A stretch of 64,000 bases of DNA from Oxalobacteraceae bacterium AB_14 (GCA_000381565.1 KB906724.1:1243697-1307696); one strand, 5' to 3'. Shown: positions 36,335 to 45,333, counted from the first letter of the stretch. The notes: generated by a model from the sequence alone, not told the origin. Made by a program: numbers and translations.

Positions 36335-37579
36335 ATGAACGACAAGAAAAACTACGGCTTCACCACCACTATCCTGCACAACGATCGCCAGAAGGGCATC
36401 GAGCACGGTTCGCTGCACAAGCCCATCCACACCTCGGTCGCCTTCGGTTACGCCGACGCGCGCCAGCTGGCGTCTGTGTTCCAGGGCAGGGAACCGGGCT
36501 TCCGCTACGGCCGCCAAGGCAACCCGACCATCTCCGCGCTGGAGGACAAGGTCAGCAAGATGGAGCAGGGCGTCGGCACGATCTGCTTCGCCACCGGCAT
36601 GGGCGCGATCGGCGCCGTGTTCCAGTCGCTGCTGCGCGCCGGCGACCATGTGGTGTCGTCGTCCTTCCTGTTCGGTAACACCAACAGCCTGTGGCAGACC
36701 ACCATGGCGCAGGGCGTGGCCGTGTCCTTCGTCGACGCCACCGACGTCGCCAACGTGGCCGCCGCCATCACCGGGCAGACCCGCGTGGTGTTTGTCGAGA
36801 CCATCGCCAACCCGCGCACGCAAGTGGCCGACCTCCGGCGCATCGGCGAGCTGTGCCAGCAGCGCGGCATCCTCTACATCGTCGACAACACGATGACCAC
36901 GCCCTACCTGTTCCGTCCGAAGGCTGTCGGCGCCGGGCTGGTGGTCAACGCGCTGACCAAGTCGATCGGCGGCCACGGCAATGCGCTGGGCGGCAGCCTG
37001 ACCGACACCGGCGCCTACGACTGGACCCGCTACCCGAACATCTACGAGAACTACAAGAAGGCCGCGCCGCTGCAATGGGGGCTGGCGCAGATCCGCGCCA
37101 AGGGCTTGCGCGACTTCGGCGCCTCGCTGGCGCCGGAGGCGGCGCACCACATCGCCGTCGGCGCCGAGACGCTGGCGCTGCGCATGGAGCGCACCAGCGC
37201 CAATGCGCTGGCGCTGGCCAGGCTGCTGGAGGCGGACGAGCGGGTGGCCGCCGTCTATTATCCTGGCCTGGCGTCGCACCCGCAGCACGCCATTTCCAGC
37301 GAACTGTTCCGCAGCTTCGGCTCGCTGCTGAGCTTTGAGCTGAAGGACGGCATCGATTGCTTCGACTTCCTGAACCGCCTGAAGCTGGCGATTCCGGCCT
37401 CCAACCTGGGCGACACGCGCACCCTGATCATCCCGGTGGCGCATACCATCTTCTTCGAGATGGGCGCGGAACGCCGGGCCTCGATGGGCATCGCCGAATC
37501 GCTGATACGGGTCTCGGTTGGCATCGAGGATACCGACGATCTGCTGGACGATTTCTGCTGCGCGCTGGAAGCTTGCTGA
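36335..37579 (+). CDS. metZ: O-succinylhomoserine sulfhydrylase / cystathionine gamma-synthase family enzyme
   Basis: The 414-residue PLP enzyme belongs to the Cys/Met metabolism family. The start NDKKNYGFTTTILH, GREPGFRYGRQGNPT, the FATGMGAI segment, VDNTMTTPYLFRP and the PLP lysine in NALTKSIGGHGNALGG are visible. By position after purF it is usually annotated metZ in betaproteobacteria, making homocysteine from succinyl- or acetylhomoserine and sulfide; a gamma-synthase or lyase activity cannot be excluded. ATG 36329 is an alternative start, and the Shine-Dalgarno is poor because the repeat element occupies the leader. Confidence 0.85.
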   Translation: MNDKKNYGFTTTILHNDRQKGIEHGSLHKPIHTSVAFGYADARQLASVFQGREPGFRYGRQGNPTISALEDKVSKMEQGVGTICFATGMGAIGAVFQSLLRAGDHVVSSSFLFGNTNSLWQTTMAQGVAVSFVDATDVANVAAAITGQTRVVFVETIANPRTQVADLRRIGELCQQRGILYIVDNTMTTPYLFRPKAVGAGLVVNALTKSIGGHGNALGGSLTDTGAYDWTRYPNIYENYKKAAPLQWGLAQIRAKGLRDFGASLAPEAAHHIAVGAETLALRMERTSANALALARLLEADERVAAVYYPGLASHPQHAISSELFRSFGSLLSFELKDGIDCFDFLNRLKLAIPASNLGDTRTLIIPVAHTIFFEMGAERRASMGIAESLIRVSVGIEDTDDLLDDFCCALEAC

Positions 37580-37638
37580 GCATCGCGCCGAGTTGTGATA
37601 ATCTAAGCTTTCAATTTTGCTAAGCGGGAGGGGGCGTT

Positions 37639-38133
37639 ATGAGAGCTGCATGGGTGCTTGCCTTGACCGTGCTGTCGACTAGCGCCTTCGCCGGCGAACA
37701 GGCCGGCCGCCTGGCCCGGCAAGCCGAGATCGAGTACTACACCAGCCACTACGACGGCGCCGATATTGCGCTGGCCCGTTTCAACTGCCAGCCTCCCGAT
37801 ATCCCGATGCGCCCGGCGCTGGCCAGCGGCCCTGCGGTGGCGCGGGCGTTGGCCGCGTGGCGCAGTTGCTACGACCAGTTCCTTGCCAATTACAATGCGG
37901 CGCTGCCGGTCGGCAAGAACATCCCGCCCGACCTGGCCGACCTGATGAGCGATGATGAAATGGCCGCCGCGCAGACCTTGATGAGCGAGGTGTTCGTGCG
38001 CGTGGCGGACGAGGCCAAGCGCCAGGCGGATGCCGTCACCTTGGCGCAGGCCGCGTGGGAAGGCCGGCGCGGCGACATCGCCTTGAGCGCGCGCGACCTG
38101 TCGCACCTGCCGCAGACGGCGGGCAAGCGCTAG
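37639..38133 (+). CDS. Hypothetical secreted protein
   Basis: The 164-residue protein has a clear signal peptide (MRAAWVLALTVLSTSAFAG) and a mature helical domain with two Cys (ARFNCQPPDIP; WRSCYDQFLANYN) that could form a disulfide in the periplasm. I do not recognise the family. GGGAGG precedes the ATG. It is convergent with lexA. Confidence 0.72.
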   Translation: MRAAWVLALTVLSTSAFAGEQAGRLARQAEIEYYTSHYDGADIALARFNCQPPDIPMRPALASGPAVARALAAWRSCYDQFLANYNAALPVGKNIPPDLADLMSDDEMAAAQTLMSEVFVRVADEAKRQADAVTLAQAAWEGRRGDIALSARDLSHLPQTAGKR

Positions 38134-38163
38134 GCGCGCAAGCCGCCGGTCCTGCTGGAATGC

Positions 38164-38802
38164 CTAGTGCCAGCTGCGCATCAGGCCGACCGCCAGGCCT
38201 TCCAGCGCGAACTCGTCCGCTTCGGGATCGACCTTGATGATCTTGAAGTCCGGGTTCTCCGGCAGCAGCTCGACCAGCGAGCCGGTCTTGCGGTAGCGCT
38301 TGACGGTGACGTCGTTGCCGATGCGGGCCACGACGATCTGGCCGTTCTTGGCGCTATCCACTTTCTTTACGGCCAGCAGGTCGCCGTCCATGATGCCGGC
38401 GTCGCGCATCGATTCGCCGCGCACCTTCAGCAGATAGTCCGGGCGGGAGGAGAACATGGCTGGATCGACGCTGTAGCTGGTCTCCAGGTTTTCCTGCGCC
38501 AGCATGGGCGAGCCGGCGGCCACGCGGCCGATCAGCGGCAGCGACATCATCAGCGACACCGGCACCCTGGACGCGGCCGGCTCGGCGTGCACGCCCAGCA
38601 GGCGGATGCCGCGCGAGGTGCCGGCGGCGATCTCGATCGCGCCCTTGCGCGCCAGCGCCTGCAAATGCTCCTCGGCCGCGTTGGCGGACTTGAAGCCCAG
38701 TTCATTGGCGATCTCGGCGCGGGTCGGCGGGAAGCCGGTGTTTTCGATGGCATCCTTGATCAGATTGAGAATTTGTTCCTGTCTTGCGGTGAGCTTGATC
38801 AT
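38164..38802 (-). CDS. lexA: LexA repressor
   Basis: The 212-residue SOS repressor has an N-terminal winged helix ([33 protein letters not shown]), the Ala96-Gly97 self-cleavage site (GRVAAGSP) and the Ser131/Lys168 dyad (VRGESM; DVTVKRY). Two SOS boxes lie upstream, showing autorepression. The ATG at 38802 gives the conserved N-terminus. Confidence 0.97.
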   Translation of the reverse strand: MIKLTARQEQILNLIKDAIENTGFPPTRAEIANELGFKSANAAEEHLQALARKGAIEIAAGTSRGIRLLGVHAEPAASRVPVSLMMSLPLIGRVAAGSPMLAQENLETSYSVDPAMFSSRPDYLLKVRGESMRDAGIMDGDLLAVKKVDSAKNGQIVVARIGNDVTVKRYRKTGSLVELLPENPDFKIIKVDPEADEFALEGLAVGLMRSWH

Positions 38803-38816
38803 AGAGTGCTTTGGGC

Positions 38817-38832
38817 CTGTGTATATAGACAG
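38817..38832 (-). promoter_or_regulatory. SOS (LexA) box, proximal
   Basis: CTGT-N8-ACAG with an AT-rich centre, 15 bases upstream of lexA. Confidence 0.88.
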
Positions 38833-38833
38833 T

Positions 38834-38849
38834 CTGTATTTTTGTACAG
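38834..38849 (-). promoter_or_regulatory. SOS (LexA) box, distal
   Basis: CTGTATTTTTGTACAG, a near-ideal LexA site, separated by a single base from the proximal one. The tandem pair resembles the two-box lexA promoter of enterobacteria. Confidence 0.9.
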
Positions 38850-38961
38850 TGTGAAGCGAAATGCAAGGGAATTTGTTGCTTAGCACGAAATAATTTCATG
38901 GAGGCTCGCAGGGGAGGGGATTTTGCGCCCGCGCCGGGGCTGGCCTTTTGCCGGAAAAGCT

Positions 38962-38969
38962 GCTATAGT
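38962..38969 (+). promoter_or_regulatory. Candidate extended -10 promoter for rpsF
   Basis: TGC-TATAGT is an extended -10 with no good -35. It would start a leader of about 70 bases before rpsF, on the opposite strand to lexA. Confidence 0.35.
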
Positions 38970-39042
38970 CGCGGGCTTACCTCTTCCCACACCTGTCTTG
39001 ACGCCAGGGTGGGCTATATTCACAGTCCTTAAGGGAGTTTGC

Positions 39043-39429
39043 ATGCGTCACTATGAAATAGTATTTATCGTCCATCCGGACCAGAGCGAGCAAGTGCCCG
39101 CCATGATCGAGCGTTACAAAGCCTCGGTAACCACCCGCGGCGGCGCCGTGCACCGTGTTGAAGATTGGGGCCGTCGTCAAATGGCTTACTCGATCCAGAA
39201 ACTGGCTAAAGCACACTACATCTGCCTGAACATCGAATGCGACAACGAGACCCTGGTCGAGCTGGAAACCGCCTTCAAATTCAATGATGCCGTGCTGCGT
39301 CACCTGACCGTCAAGATGAAGAAAGCGGAAACCGCTCCTTCGCCGATGATGAAGTCGGTACAACGTGAAGATGCAGCGAAATCGCATCGCACCGAAGCTC
39401 CAGCAGTCGCTGCTGCTCCTGCGGCCTAA
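39043..39429 (+). CDS. rpsF: 30S ribosomal protein S6
   Basis: The 128-residue protein begins [19 protein letters not shown] and contains [19 protein letters not shown] and [14 protein letters not shown], the S6 fold. The last 25 residues form an Ala/Pro tail. AAGGGAG precedes the ATG. The rpsF-priB-rpsR-rplI operon order is conserved. Confidence 0.97.
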   Translation: MRHYEIVFIVHPDQSEQVPAMIERYKASVTTRGGAVHRVEDWGRRQMAYSIQKLAKAHYICLNIECDNETLVELETAFKFNDAVLRHLTVKMKKAETAPSPMMKSVQREDAAKSHRTEAPAVAAAPAA

Positions 39430-39459
39430 TTGTTCCAGAACCGAGCTGTAACGGCTCCA

Positions 39460-39765
39460 GTGAATTTAAGCCAATTCATTGCCTTGATCGCCGAACGGGA
39501 CGCCTTGCGCTACACCCCGGCCGGCATGCCGATCGTGAATGCTGTACTCCAGCACCGATCCCAGCAGATGGAGGCGGGCATCGCCCGATTGAGCGAGTTT
39601 GAAATTTCCGCGGTTGCCGCGGGCGAGATTTCAGGCCGCTTCAGTCAGGCGCCACTGGCAGGCATGTATCAGTTCACCGGTTTTCTGAACAAGAAGAATC
39701 GCAATAGCAAAAGCCTGGTGTTTCACATCATTGATTTTAGTGCTGTCCCAGACAGCTCAATTTAG
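39460..39765 (+). CDS. priB: Primosomal replication protein N (PriB)
   Basis: The OB-fold protein binds single-stranded DNA and helps restart replication with PriA and DnaT-like factors. The core (LRYTPAGMPIVNAVLQHRS; FEISAVAAGEISGRF; FTGFLNKKNRNSKSLVFHI) is clear. I chose GTG 39460 because NLSQFIALIAERD fits the family N-terminus; an upstream TTG directly after the rpsF stop (39430) would add ten residues. It lies between the S6 and S18 genes. Confidence 0.9.
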   Translation: MNLSQFIALIAERDALRYTPAGMPIVNAVLQHRSQQMEAGIARLSEFEISAVAAGEISGRFSQAPLAGMYQFTGFLNKKNRNSKSLVFHIIDFSAVPDSSI

Positions 39766-39780
39766 ATACAGGAGCCTAAA

Positions 39781-40071
39781 ATGGCATTCGGTAAAAAGTT
39801 CGACAAAAACAAGCTCAAGCTGAAAGAAAAGCGCAAGCAACAGAATCCTTTGTTCAAGCGTAAGAAATTCTGCCGCTTCACCGCAGCAAACGTAGAACAA
39901 GTTGACTACAAAGACGTCGACACCCTGAAAGACTTCGTCCAGGAAAACGGCAAAATCATGCCAGCACGTCTGACCGGTACCAAGGCGCACTACCAGCGTC
40001 AAGTTGACACCGCAATCAAGCGCGCTCGCTACCTCGCGCTGCTGCCTTACACCGATCTGCACCACGCTTAA
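39781..40071 (+). CDS. rpsR: 30S ribosomal protein S18
   Basis: The 96-residue protein carries the S18 signature: [33 protein letters not shown] and [13 protein letters not shown]. The N-terminus is highly basic. AGGAG precedes the ATG by nine bases. Confidence 0.97.
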   Translation: MAFGKKFDKNKLKLKEKRKQQNPLFKRKKFCRFTAANVEQVDYKDVDTLKDFVQENGKIMPARLTGTKAHYQRQVDTAIKRARYLALLPYTDLHHA

Positions 40072-40105
40072 TCGCGTCGTCTAGATAAGATCCTGGAGAA
40101 GAACT

Positions 40106-40558
40106 ATGCAAATCATTCTGTTAGAAAAAGTCGTCAACCTGGGCAACCTGGGTGAAGTCGTTAAAGTTAAAGACGGTTACGCACGTAACTTCCTGATTCC
40201 GCAAAAAATGGCTCGCCGCGCTACCGCGTCCGCCGTTGCTGAATTCGAAGTCAAGCGCGCTGAACTGGAAAAAGCCGCTGCTGAAAAGCTCGCCGCTGCT
40301 CAAGCCCAAGGCGAGAAACTGAACGGCATGACCGTGAACGTTTCGCAAAAAGCTGGTGTTGACGGCCGTCTGTTCGGCTCCGTCACCAACTTCGACATCG
40401 CTGAAGCGCTGACCAAAGCTGGTTTCGCCGTTGAAAAAGCTGCCGTACGCATGCCTACCGGTCCTCTGAAGACCGTTGGCGAGCACCCAGTGAGCGTTGC
40501 TCTGCACACCGACGTGGTGGTGGAAGTGACCGTTGCTGTGGTAGGCGAAGCTGCCTAA
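40106..40558 (+). CDS. rplI: 50S ribosomal protein L9
   Basis: The 150-residue protein starts [19 protein letters not shown] with [14 protein letters not shown], then a long connecting helix and the C-terminal rRNA-binding domain ([19 protein letters not shown]). CTGGAG precedes the ATG; a terminator follows. Confidence 0.97.
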   Translation: MQIILLEKVVNLGNLGEVVKVKDGYARNFLIPQKMARRATASAVAEFEVKRAELEKAAAEKLAAAQAQGEKLNGMTVNVSQKAGVDGRLFGSVTNFDIAEALTKAGFAVEKAAVRMPTGPLKTVGEHPVSVALHTDVVVEVTVAVVGEAA

Positions 40559-40602
40559 TACTTTTCCGGGCGGAAACGTCTGATGAGTGCTGCAACGCAT
40601 TG

Positions 40603-40628
40603 AAAAAGCCGGGCTTGCCCGGCTTTTT
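40603..40628 (+). terminator. Intrinsic terminator of the rpsF operon
   Basis: A perfect 12-bp stem of A5-GCCGGGC and GCCCGGC-T5 with a TT loop; it can work in both directions. Confidence 0.93.
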
Positions 40629-40665
40629 CTCGTCATAAATTTGTAATACGGTCCAAGCAAGCAGG

Positions 40666-40671
40666 TATAAT
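40666..40671 (+). promoter_or_regulatory. Candidate -10 element of dnaB
   Basis: A consensus TATAAT lies only seven bases before the dnaB ATG; the nearest -35 (TTGTAA, 40641-40646) is 19 bases away. Transcription would begin at or next to the ATG. Confidence 0.45.
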
Positions 40672-40678
40672 TCGCGCC

Positions 40679-42064
40679 ATGAACGCCCCCTCCGATCCGC
40701 AAGTAGATTCACTCCGCGTCCCGCCGCATTCCATCGAAGCAGAACAGTCCGTCATCGGCGGCCTGCTGCGCGATAATGCGGCGTTCGACCGCATTGCGGA
40801 TATGATGCATCCGGAAGACTTTTACCGCTACGACCACCGCATCATCTTCGAGCAGATCGTCAAGATGATCAACAGCTCGCGGCCGGCCGACGTCATCACG
40901 GTGTTTGAAACGTTGACCCAGCTGGGCAAGGCGGAAGACGTGGGCGGCCTGGCCTACCTGAACGCGATGGCGCAAAACACGCCATCGGCCGCCAACATCC
41001 GCCGCTACGCCGAGATCGTCCGCGATCGCTCCGTGCTGCGCCAGCTGATCACGGTCGCCGACGAGATTTCGGGGCAGGCGTTCAGCCCGCAGGGCAAGGA
41101 AGTCAAGCAGATGCTCGACGAGGCCGAATCGAAGATCTTCGCGATCGCCGAGCAGGGCGCCCGCGGTTCGGCCGGCTGGACCGCCGTGCAGCCGCTGCTG
41201 ACCCAGGTGGTCGAACGCATCGACGAGCTGTACTCGCGCGAGAACCAGTCCGAGATCACCGGCGTGCCGACCGGCTTCATCGACCTCGACCGCATGACCT
41301 CGGGCCTGCAGGCGGGCGACCTGGTCATTGTGGCCGGCCGTCCTTCCATGGGCAAGACCGCATTCTCGGTCAACATCGGCGAAAACGTCGCGATCGAAGC
41401 CGGCCTGCCGGTGGCGATCTTCTCGATGGAGATGGGCGGCGCGCAGCTGGCGATGCGTATGCTGGGCTCGGTCGGCCAGCTCGACCAGCACCGCCTGCGC
41501 ACCGGCCGCCTGAACGACGAGGATTGGCCGCGCCTGACGCACGCCATCCAGAAGATGAACGACGCCCAGTTGTTCATCGACGAAACCCCGGCGCTGAACC
41601 CGATCGAGATGCGCGCCCGCGCGCGCCGTCTGTCGCGCCAGTGCGGCAAGCTGGGCCTGATCATCGTCGACTACCTGCAGCTGATGACAGGCTCGACCCA
41701 GGGCGACAACCGCGCCTCCGAGATCTCGGAGATTTCCCGCTCGCTCAAAGGCCTGGCCAAGGAATTGCAGTGCCCGGTGATCGCGCTGTCGCAGCTGAAC
41801 CGCTCGCTGGAGCAGCGCCCCAACAAACGTCCCGTCATGTCCGACTTGCGCGAATCCGGCGCTATCGAGCAGGATGCGGACGTCATCATCTTCTTGTATC
41901 GCGACGAGGTCTACAACCCGGACTCGCCCGATAAAGGAACGGCCGAGATCATCATCGGTAAGCAGCGTAACGGCCCGATCGGGGCGGTACGCCTGACCTG
42001 GATCGGCCAGTACACCAAGTTTGGCAACTACACCGGTAACCTGGCGCTGTACCAAGGCGACTAA
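40679..42064 (+). CDS. dnaB: Replicative DNA helicase
   Basis: The 461-residue hexameric helicase has the N-terminal primase-binding domain (PPHSIEAEQSVIGGLL) and a RecA-type ATPase with Walker A GRPSMGKTAF, Walker B LIIVDYLQLM, SEISRSLKGLAKEL and DLRESGAIEQDADVI. Length is normal and no intein is present. There is no Shine-Dalgarno before the ATG, and a -10 element sits immediately upstream. Confidence 0.97.
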   Translation: MNAPSDPQVDSLRVPPHSIEAEQSVIGGLLRDNAAFDRIADMMHPEDFYRYDHRIIFEQIVKMINSSRPADVITVFETLTQLGKAEDVGGLAYLNAMAQNTPSAANIRRYAEIVRDRSVLRQLITVADEISGQAFSPQGKEVKQMLDEAESKIFAIAEQGARGSAGWTAVQPLLTQVVERIDELYSRENQSEITGVPTGFIDLDRMTSGLQAGDLVIVAGRPSMGKTAFSVNIGENVAIEAGLPVAIFSMEMGGAQLAMRMLGSVGQLDQHRLRTGRLNDEDWPRLTHAIQKMNDAQLFIDETPALNPIEMRARARRLSRQCGKLGLIIVDYLQLMTGSTQGDNRASEISEISRSLKGLAKELQCPVIALSQLNRSLEQRPNKRPVMSDLRESGAIEQDADVIIFLYRDEVYNPDSPDKGTAEIIIGKQRNGPIGAVRLTWIGQYTKFGNYTGNLALYQGD

Positions 42065-42138
42065 GCTGGCATCACTAATCTTTACGCCGTCCTCATCCTG
42101 GGCGGCGATCTGTAGTAATCAATGGAACGGAGAATAAA

Positions 42139-42765
42139 ATGTTTGGACGTTTGATGCCCACCGAGGGCAAATTTTTTGACCTGTTTAACCAACACGCCGA
42201 GCTGTGCGTCAAAGGTGCAAAAGAAATGCTGGGCCTGATGTCCAATTTCGACGATCTGGAAAATCGCGTGCACGCGATCGAGAGCATCGAAAAGCAGGCC
42301 GACAAGATCACCTACGCCACCGTCGACCTGCTGCACAAGACCTTCATCACGCCGATCGACCGCGACGACATCCACAAGCTGATCACCCGCATGGACGATA
42401 TCCTCGACCTGCTGGAGGACGCCGCCCAGACCGTCTCGCTGTACGACCTGCATTCGGTCACGCCGGAAGCCAAGCGCCTGGCCGAGCTGGTGCTGGCCTG
42501 CGCCGAAAAGGTGCGCGACGCCGTGGCCCTGCTGCACAATATGGACAACTCGCGCCAGATCGTCGCCATCTGCGAAGAGATCGACCGCCTGGAATCGGAC
42601 GCCGACCACGTGATGCGCGCCGCCATGTCCAAGCTGTTCCGCGACGAACCGGACGTGCGCAACCTGATCAAGATGAAGGCCATCTACGAGATCCTGGAAA
42701 CCGTGACCGACCGTTGCGAAGATGTGGCCAACATCATCGAAGGCATCATCGTCGAAAACGCATAA
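42139..42765 (+). CDS. DUF47 (PhoU-like) phosphate transport accessory protein
   Basis: The 208-residue all-helical protein resembles half of PhoU, with the repeated E/DxxxD metal-site patterns (AIESIEKQADKITYATVDLL; DRDDIHKLITRMDDILDLLED). It starts MFGRLMPTEGKFFDLFNQHA, typical of DUF47 proteins encoded before pit. It ends 25 bases before pit and probably regulates the transporter at the membrane. CGGAG lies upstream of the ATG. Confidence 0.93.
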   Translation: MFGRLMPTEGKFFDLFNQHAELCVKGAKEMLGLMSNFDDLENRVHAIESIEKQADKITYATVDLLHKTFITPIDRDDIHKLITRMDDILDLLEDAAQTVSLYDLHSVTPEAKRLAELVLACAEKVRDAVALLHNMDNSRQIVAICEEIDRLESDADHVMRAAMSKLFRDEPDVRNLIKMKAIYEILETVTDRCEDVANIIEGIIVENA

Positions 42766-42790
42766 TCACTACACAAAAGAATAGTCCAAC

Positions 42791-43801
42791 ATGCATACCC
42801 TACAAATCAGCATCTATGTGCTGGGCGTCCTGATCGCCCTGGCGCTGGTGTTTGACTTCATGAACGGCTTCCATGACGCCGCCAACGCGATCGCGACCGT
42901 GGTCTCGACCGGCGTGCTCAAGCCGCAGACGGCGGTGGCCATGGCCGCGTTCTTCAATTTCACCGCGATCTTCGTGGTCGGCCTGCACGTCGCCTCGACG
43001 GTGGGCAAGGGCACCATCGATCCCGGCATCGTCGACCAGTACGTGATCTTCGGCGCGCTGGTCGGCGCCATCGCGTGGAACCTGTTCACCTGGTACTACG
43101 GCATACCCTCGTCGTCCTCGCATGCGCTGATCGGCGGCCTGGTCGGCGCCGCGGTGGCCAAGTCCGGCACCAGCGCGCTGGTCGGCGGCGGCCTGCTGAA
43201 GACGGTGCAGTGGATCATCCTGTCGCCGCTGATGGGCTTTGTGTTCGGCTCCATCATCATGTTGATCGTCTCGTGGATCTTCGTGCGCTCGACGCCGCGC
43301 CGGGTCGACAAGTGGTTCCGCCGCCTGCAGTTGGCCTCGGCCGCCGCCTATAGCCTGGGCCACGGCGGCAACGACGCGCAGAAAACCATCGGCATCATCT
43401 GGATGCTGCTGATCGCGGTCGGCCAGGTGCCGGTCGGCGACACCGCGCCGCCGCTGTGGGTGGTCATTTCGTGCTACACCGCGATCTCGTTCGGCACGCT
43501 GTTCGGCGGCTGGCGCATCGTCAAGACCATGGGCCAGAAGATCACCAAGCTCAAACCGGTGGGCGGCTTCTGCGCCGAGTCCGGCGGCGCGCTGACCTTG
43601 CTGATCGCTTCGCACTTCGGTGTGCCGGTCTCGACGACGCACACCATCACCGGCGCGATCGTCGGCGTCGGTTCGGCGCAGAAGATGTCGGCGGTGCGCT
43701 GGGGCGTGGCGGGCAATATCGTGTGGGCCTGGGTATTCACCATCCCGGCCTCGGCCTTCGTTGCGGCGCTGGCCTGGTGGGTCGGTCACCACATCATGTA
43801 A
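42791..43801 (+). CDS. pit: Low-affinity inorganic phosphate transporter
   Basis: The 336-residue membrane protein has about ten transmembrane segments and the two PiT signatures: FDFMNGFHDAANAIATVVSTG near the N-terminus and GHGGNDAQKTIG in the second half. PSSSSHALIGG and PVSTTHTITGAIVGVG repeat the inverted-repeat fold. It takes up metal-phosphate driven by protons, and is paired with the DUF47 gene. Confidence 0.95.
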   Translation: MHTLQISIYVLGVLIALALVFDFMNGFHDAANAIATVVSTGVLKPQTAVAMAAFFNFTAIFVVGLHVASTVGKGTIDPGIVDQYVIFGALVGAIAWNLFTWYYGIPSSSSHALIGGLVGAAVAKSGTSALVGGGLLKTVQWIILSPLMGFVFGSIIMLIVSWIFVRSTPRRVDKWFRRLQLASAAAYSLGHGGNDAQKTIGIIWMLLIAVGQVPVGDTAPPLWVVISCYTAISFGTLFGGWRIVKTMGQKITKLKPVGGFCAESGGALTLLIASHFGVPVSTTHTITGAIVGVGSAQKMSAVRWGVAGNIVWAWVFTIPASAFVAALAWWVGHHIM

Positions 43802-43806
43802 AACCA

Positions 43807-43829
43807 GGGGAGCTTCGGCTCCCTTTTTT
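43807..43829 (+). terminator. Intrinsic terminator after pit
   Basis: GGGAGC-TTCG-GCTCCC, a UUCG tetraloop stem, followed by six T residues. Confidence 0.93.
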
Positions 43830-43841
43830 GATGGATGCAGC

Positions 43842-44229
43842 ATGCAGAAAATCGATTTTACGCAGTTGCTGCAAATGGCTCAGGCTTCGGCAGCCGTCAC
43901 GGTTGCATGCAGCTGCAATAAGGTGGCGCTGGCGGCATGGCAGCGCTTGCCGACCTCGCTGGAGCTGGACCGCTTCGAGGAAGTCGGCAGCTTGATGGAC
44001 GATCCGTACGACGAGCCGACCTTCGCCGAATATCCCCCCCCACGGCACGCGCTACGACAGCGAGGACGCGCCCATCGCGCCGCGCTACTATCCCTGTAAC
44101 CTGAGCCAGGTCGCGCGCTGCCTGGACTGCGGCCGTCACTACCTGCGCTACAACGAGGCCGGCGGCTATTTCACCGAGCTGCGCATCCGCGCCTTGCAGC
44201 CGCAGCTACTGGTCGACGCCGCCCTGTAG
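43842..44229 (+). pseudogene. Cys-rich hypothetical gene, frameshifted at a poly-C run
   Basis: The first frame (MQKIDFTQLLQMAQASAA... VACSCNKVALAAW ... EEVGSLMDDPYDEP) reaches eight C residues at 44034-44041 and then ends at 44099. Removing one C joins it to a coding-looking frame (HGTRYDSEDAPIAPRYYPCN, then ARCLDCGRHYLRYNEAGGYF) ending at 44229, giving a 128-residue protein with two Cys clusters, perhaps a zinc ribbon. The run may be a real mutation, a phase-variable tract or a sequencing error. The 3' end overlaps the convergent tetR by 24 bases. Confidence 0.75.
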
Positions 44230-44805
44230 TCCCAGCATCCGCGCCGCCATCGCCCGCGCCAGCACGGCCGGCGCCGGGACGGCGATCGGCAGATCCGTGA
44301 ACGCCTCGTCGATCGCCAGGTTGGCCAGTCCGTGCGCCAGGCTCCATCCGGTCAAGGCCAGCTCCGGTCCGCGTGCCGCGTCGAAAGCGGTGGCCGCCAC
44401 GACCAGCACATGGAACGCGCTCTCTGCCGCCTGCTTCAAGTCCGGGTGGCGCGCCTTTTGCGCCAACATCGGGCCGAACATCAAACGGAACTGCGCCGGC
44501 CGCGCGCGGGCAAATTCGACGTACACCTCGCAGATATCCATCAGCCGCACGCCTTGATCGCGCGCCTGGTCGCCGTTGGCCGCCGCCATGGCCGCGGCCA
44601 GCCCGGCGAAGGCGCGCGCCGCCACCGCCGCCAGCAATTGCTCGCGGCTGGCGAAGTGATGGTAGGGCGCCGCGTGCGACACCCCCGCCGCCTTGGCGAC
44701 TTCGCGCAAGGTCAGCGCCTGCGCGCCGTCCTGGGCGAGCAGGGCGTCGGCGGCGTCGAGCAGGCTGTCGCGCAGATTGCCGTGGTGGTAGGGTTTGGTG
44801 GCCAT
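44206..44805 (-). CDS. TetR-family regulator (WHG-type ligand domain)
   Basis: The 199-residue protein begins KPYHHGNLRDSLLDAADALL with the helix-turn-helix TLREVAKAAGVSHAAPYHHF, the group of TetR proteins with a C-terminal WHG domain (LALTGWSLAHGLANL). ATG 44805 is near two related inverted repeats in the divergent intergenic region. Its target is probably the NTF2-like gene next to it. Confidence 0.88.
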   Translation of the reverse strand: MATKPYHHGNLRDSLLDAADALLAQDGAQALTLREVAKAAGVSHAAPYHHFASREQLLAAVAARAFAGLAAAMAAANGDQARDQGVRLMDICEVYVEFARARPAQFRLMFGPMLAQKARHPDLKQAAESAFHVLVVAATAFDAARGPELALTGWSLAHGLANLAIDEAFTDLPIAVPAPAVLARAMAARMLGLQGGVDQ

Positions 44806-44810
44806 CAAGT

Positions 44811-44866
44811 TATCTTGACATGAGAAAGATATCATCGCACTATACAGATCTTTCCAGTGTAAAGAT
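44811..44866. promoter_or_regulatory. Two candidate TetR operators
   Basis: TATCTT-N9-AAGATA (44811-44831) and ATCTTT-N7-AAAGAT (44848-44866) share the ATCTT/AAGAT arms. They lie between the divergent tetR and NTF2-like genes; the first abuts the tetR start region, the second the NTF2-like leader. Confidence 0.45.
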
Positions 44867-44877
44867 TGGAGTCCGTC

Positions 44878-45333
44878 ATGTACCACTTTATCGTCGGCCG
44901 CAAGCTGCGGCGTGCTTTTGGGGATATCAACGCCGGCGCCTACGAGCGGGTGCTGCCGCAGTTCGCGCCCGCGCACCGCCATGTGATGCACGGCCATCAT
45001 CCGCTGGCCGGCGAGCGCCGCACGCTGGCGTCGACCGCGCAGTGGTACGCCCGCCTGGCGCGCCTGCTGCCGGGCTTGCGCTTCGAGATCGACGCCGTCG
45101 CCGTCACCGGCTGGCCATGGCGCACGGTCGCCACCGTGACGTGGAAAGACCGCTTCACGCTGCCCGACGGCAGCACCGGCGCCAACCAGGGCGTGCATGA
45201 ATTCGAGCTGCGCTGGGGCCGGGTGCACAGACTGGAGGTCCACTGCGACACGGCGAAACTGGAGCGCTACTGCCGCGCCATGGCCGCCAGCGGCATCGCC
45301 GAGGCCGCCGCCGCGCCGATCAGCGACGCCTAG
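44878..45333 (+). CDS. SnoaL/NTF2-like protein
   Basis: The 151-residue protein has the pattern of small NTF2-fold proteins: VGRKLRRAFGDINAGAYERV, HHPLAGERRTLASTAQWYARL, LPGLRFEIDAVAVTGWPWRT and QGVHEFELRWGRVHRLEVH. Such proteins can be isomerases, hydrolases or binding domains, so the substrate is open. ATG 44878 has TTGGAG upstream. It is likely controlled by the divergent TetR protein and overlaps the next gene tail to tail by four bases. Confidence 0.77.
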   Translation: MYHFIVGRKLRRAFGDINAGAYERVLPQFAPAHRHVMHGHHPLAGERRTLASTAQWYARLARLLPGLRFEIDAVAVTGWPWRTVATVTWKDRFTLPDGSTGANQGVHEFELRWGRVHRLEVHCDTAKLERYCRAMAASGIAEAAAAPISDA

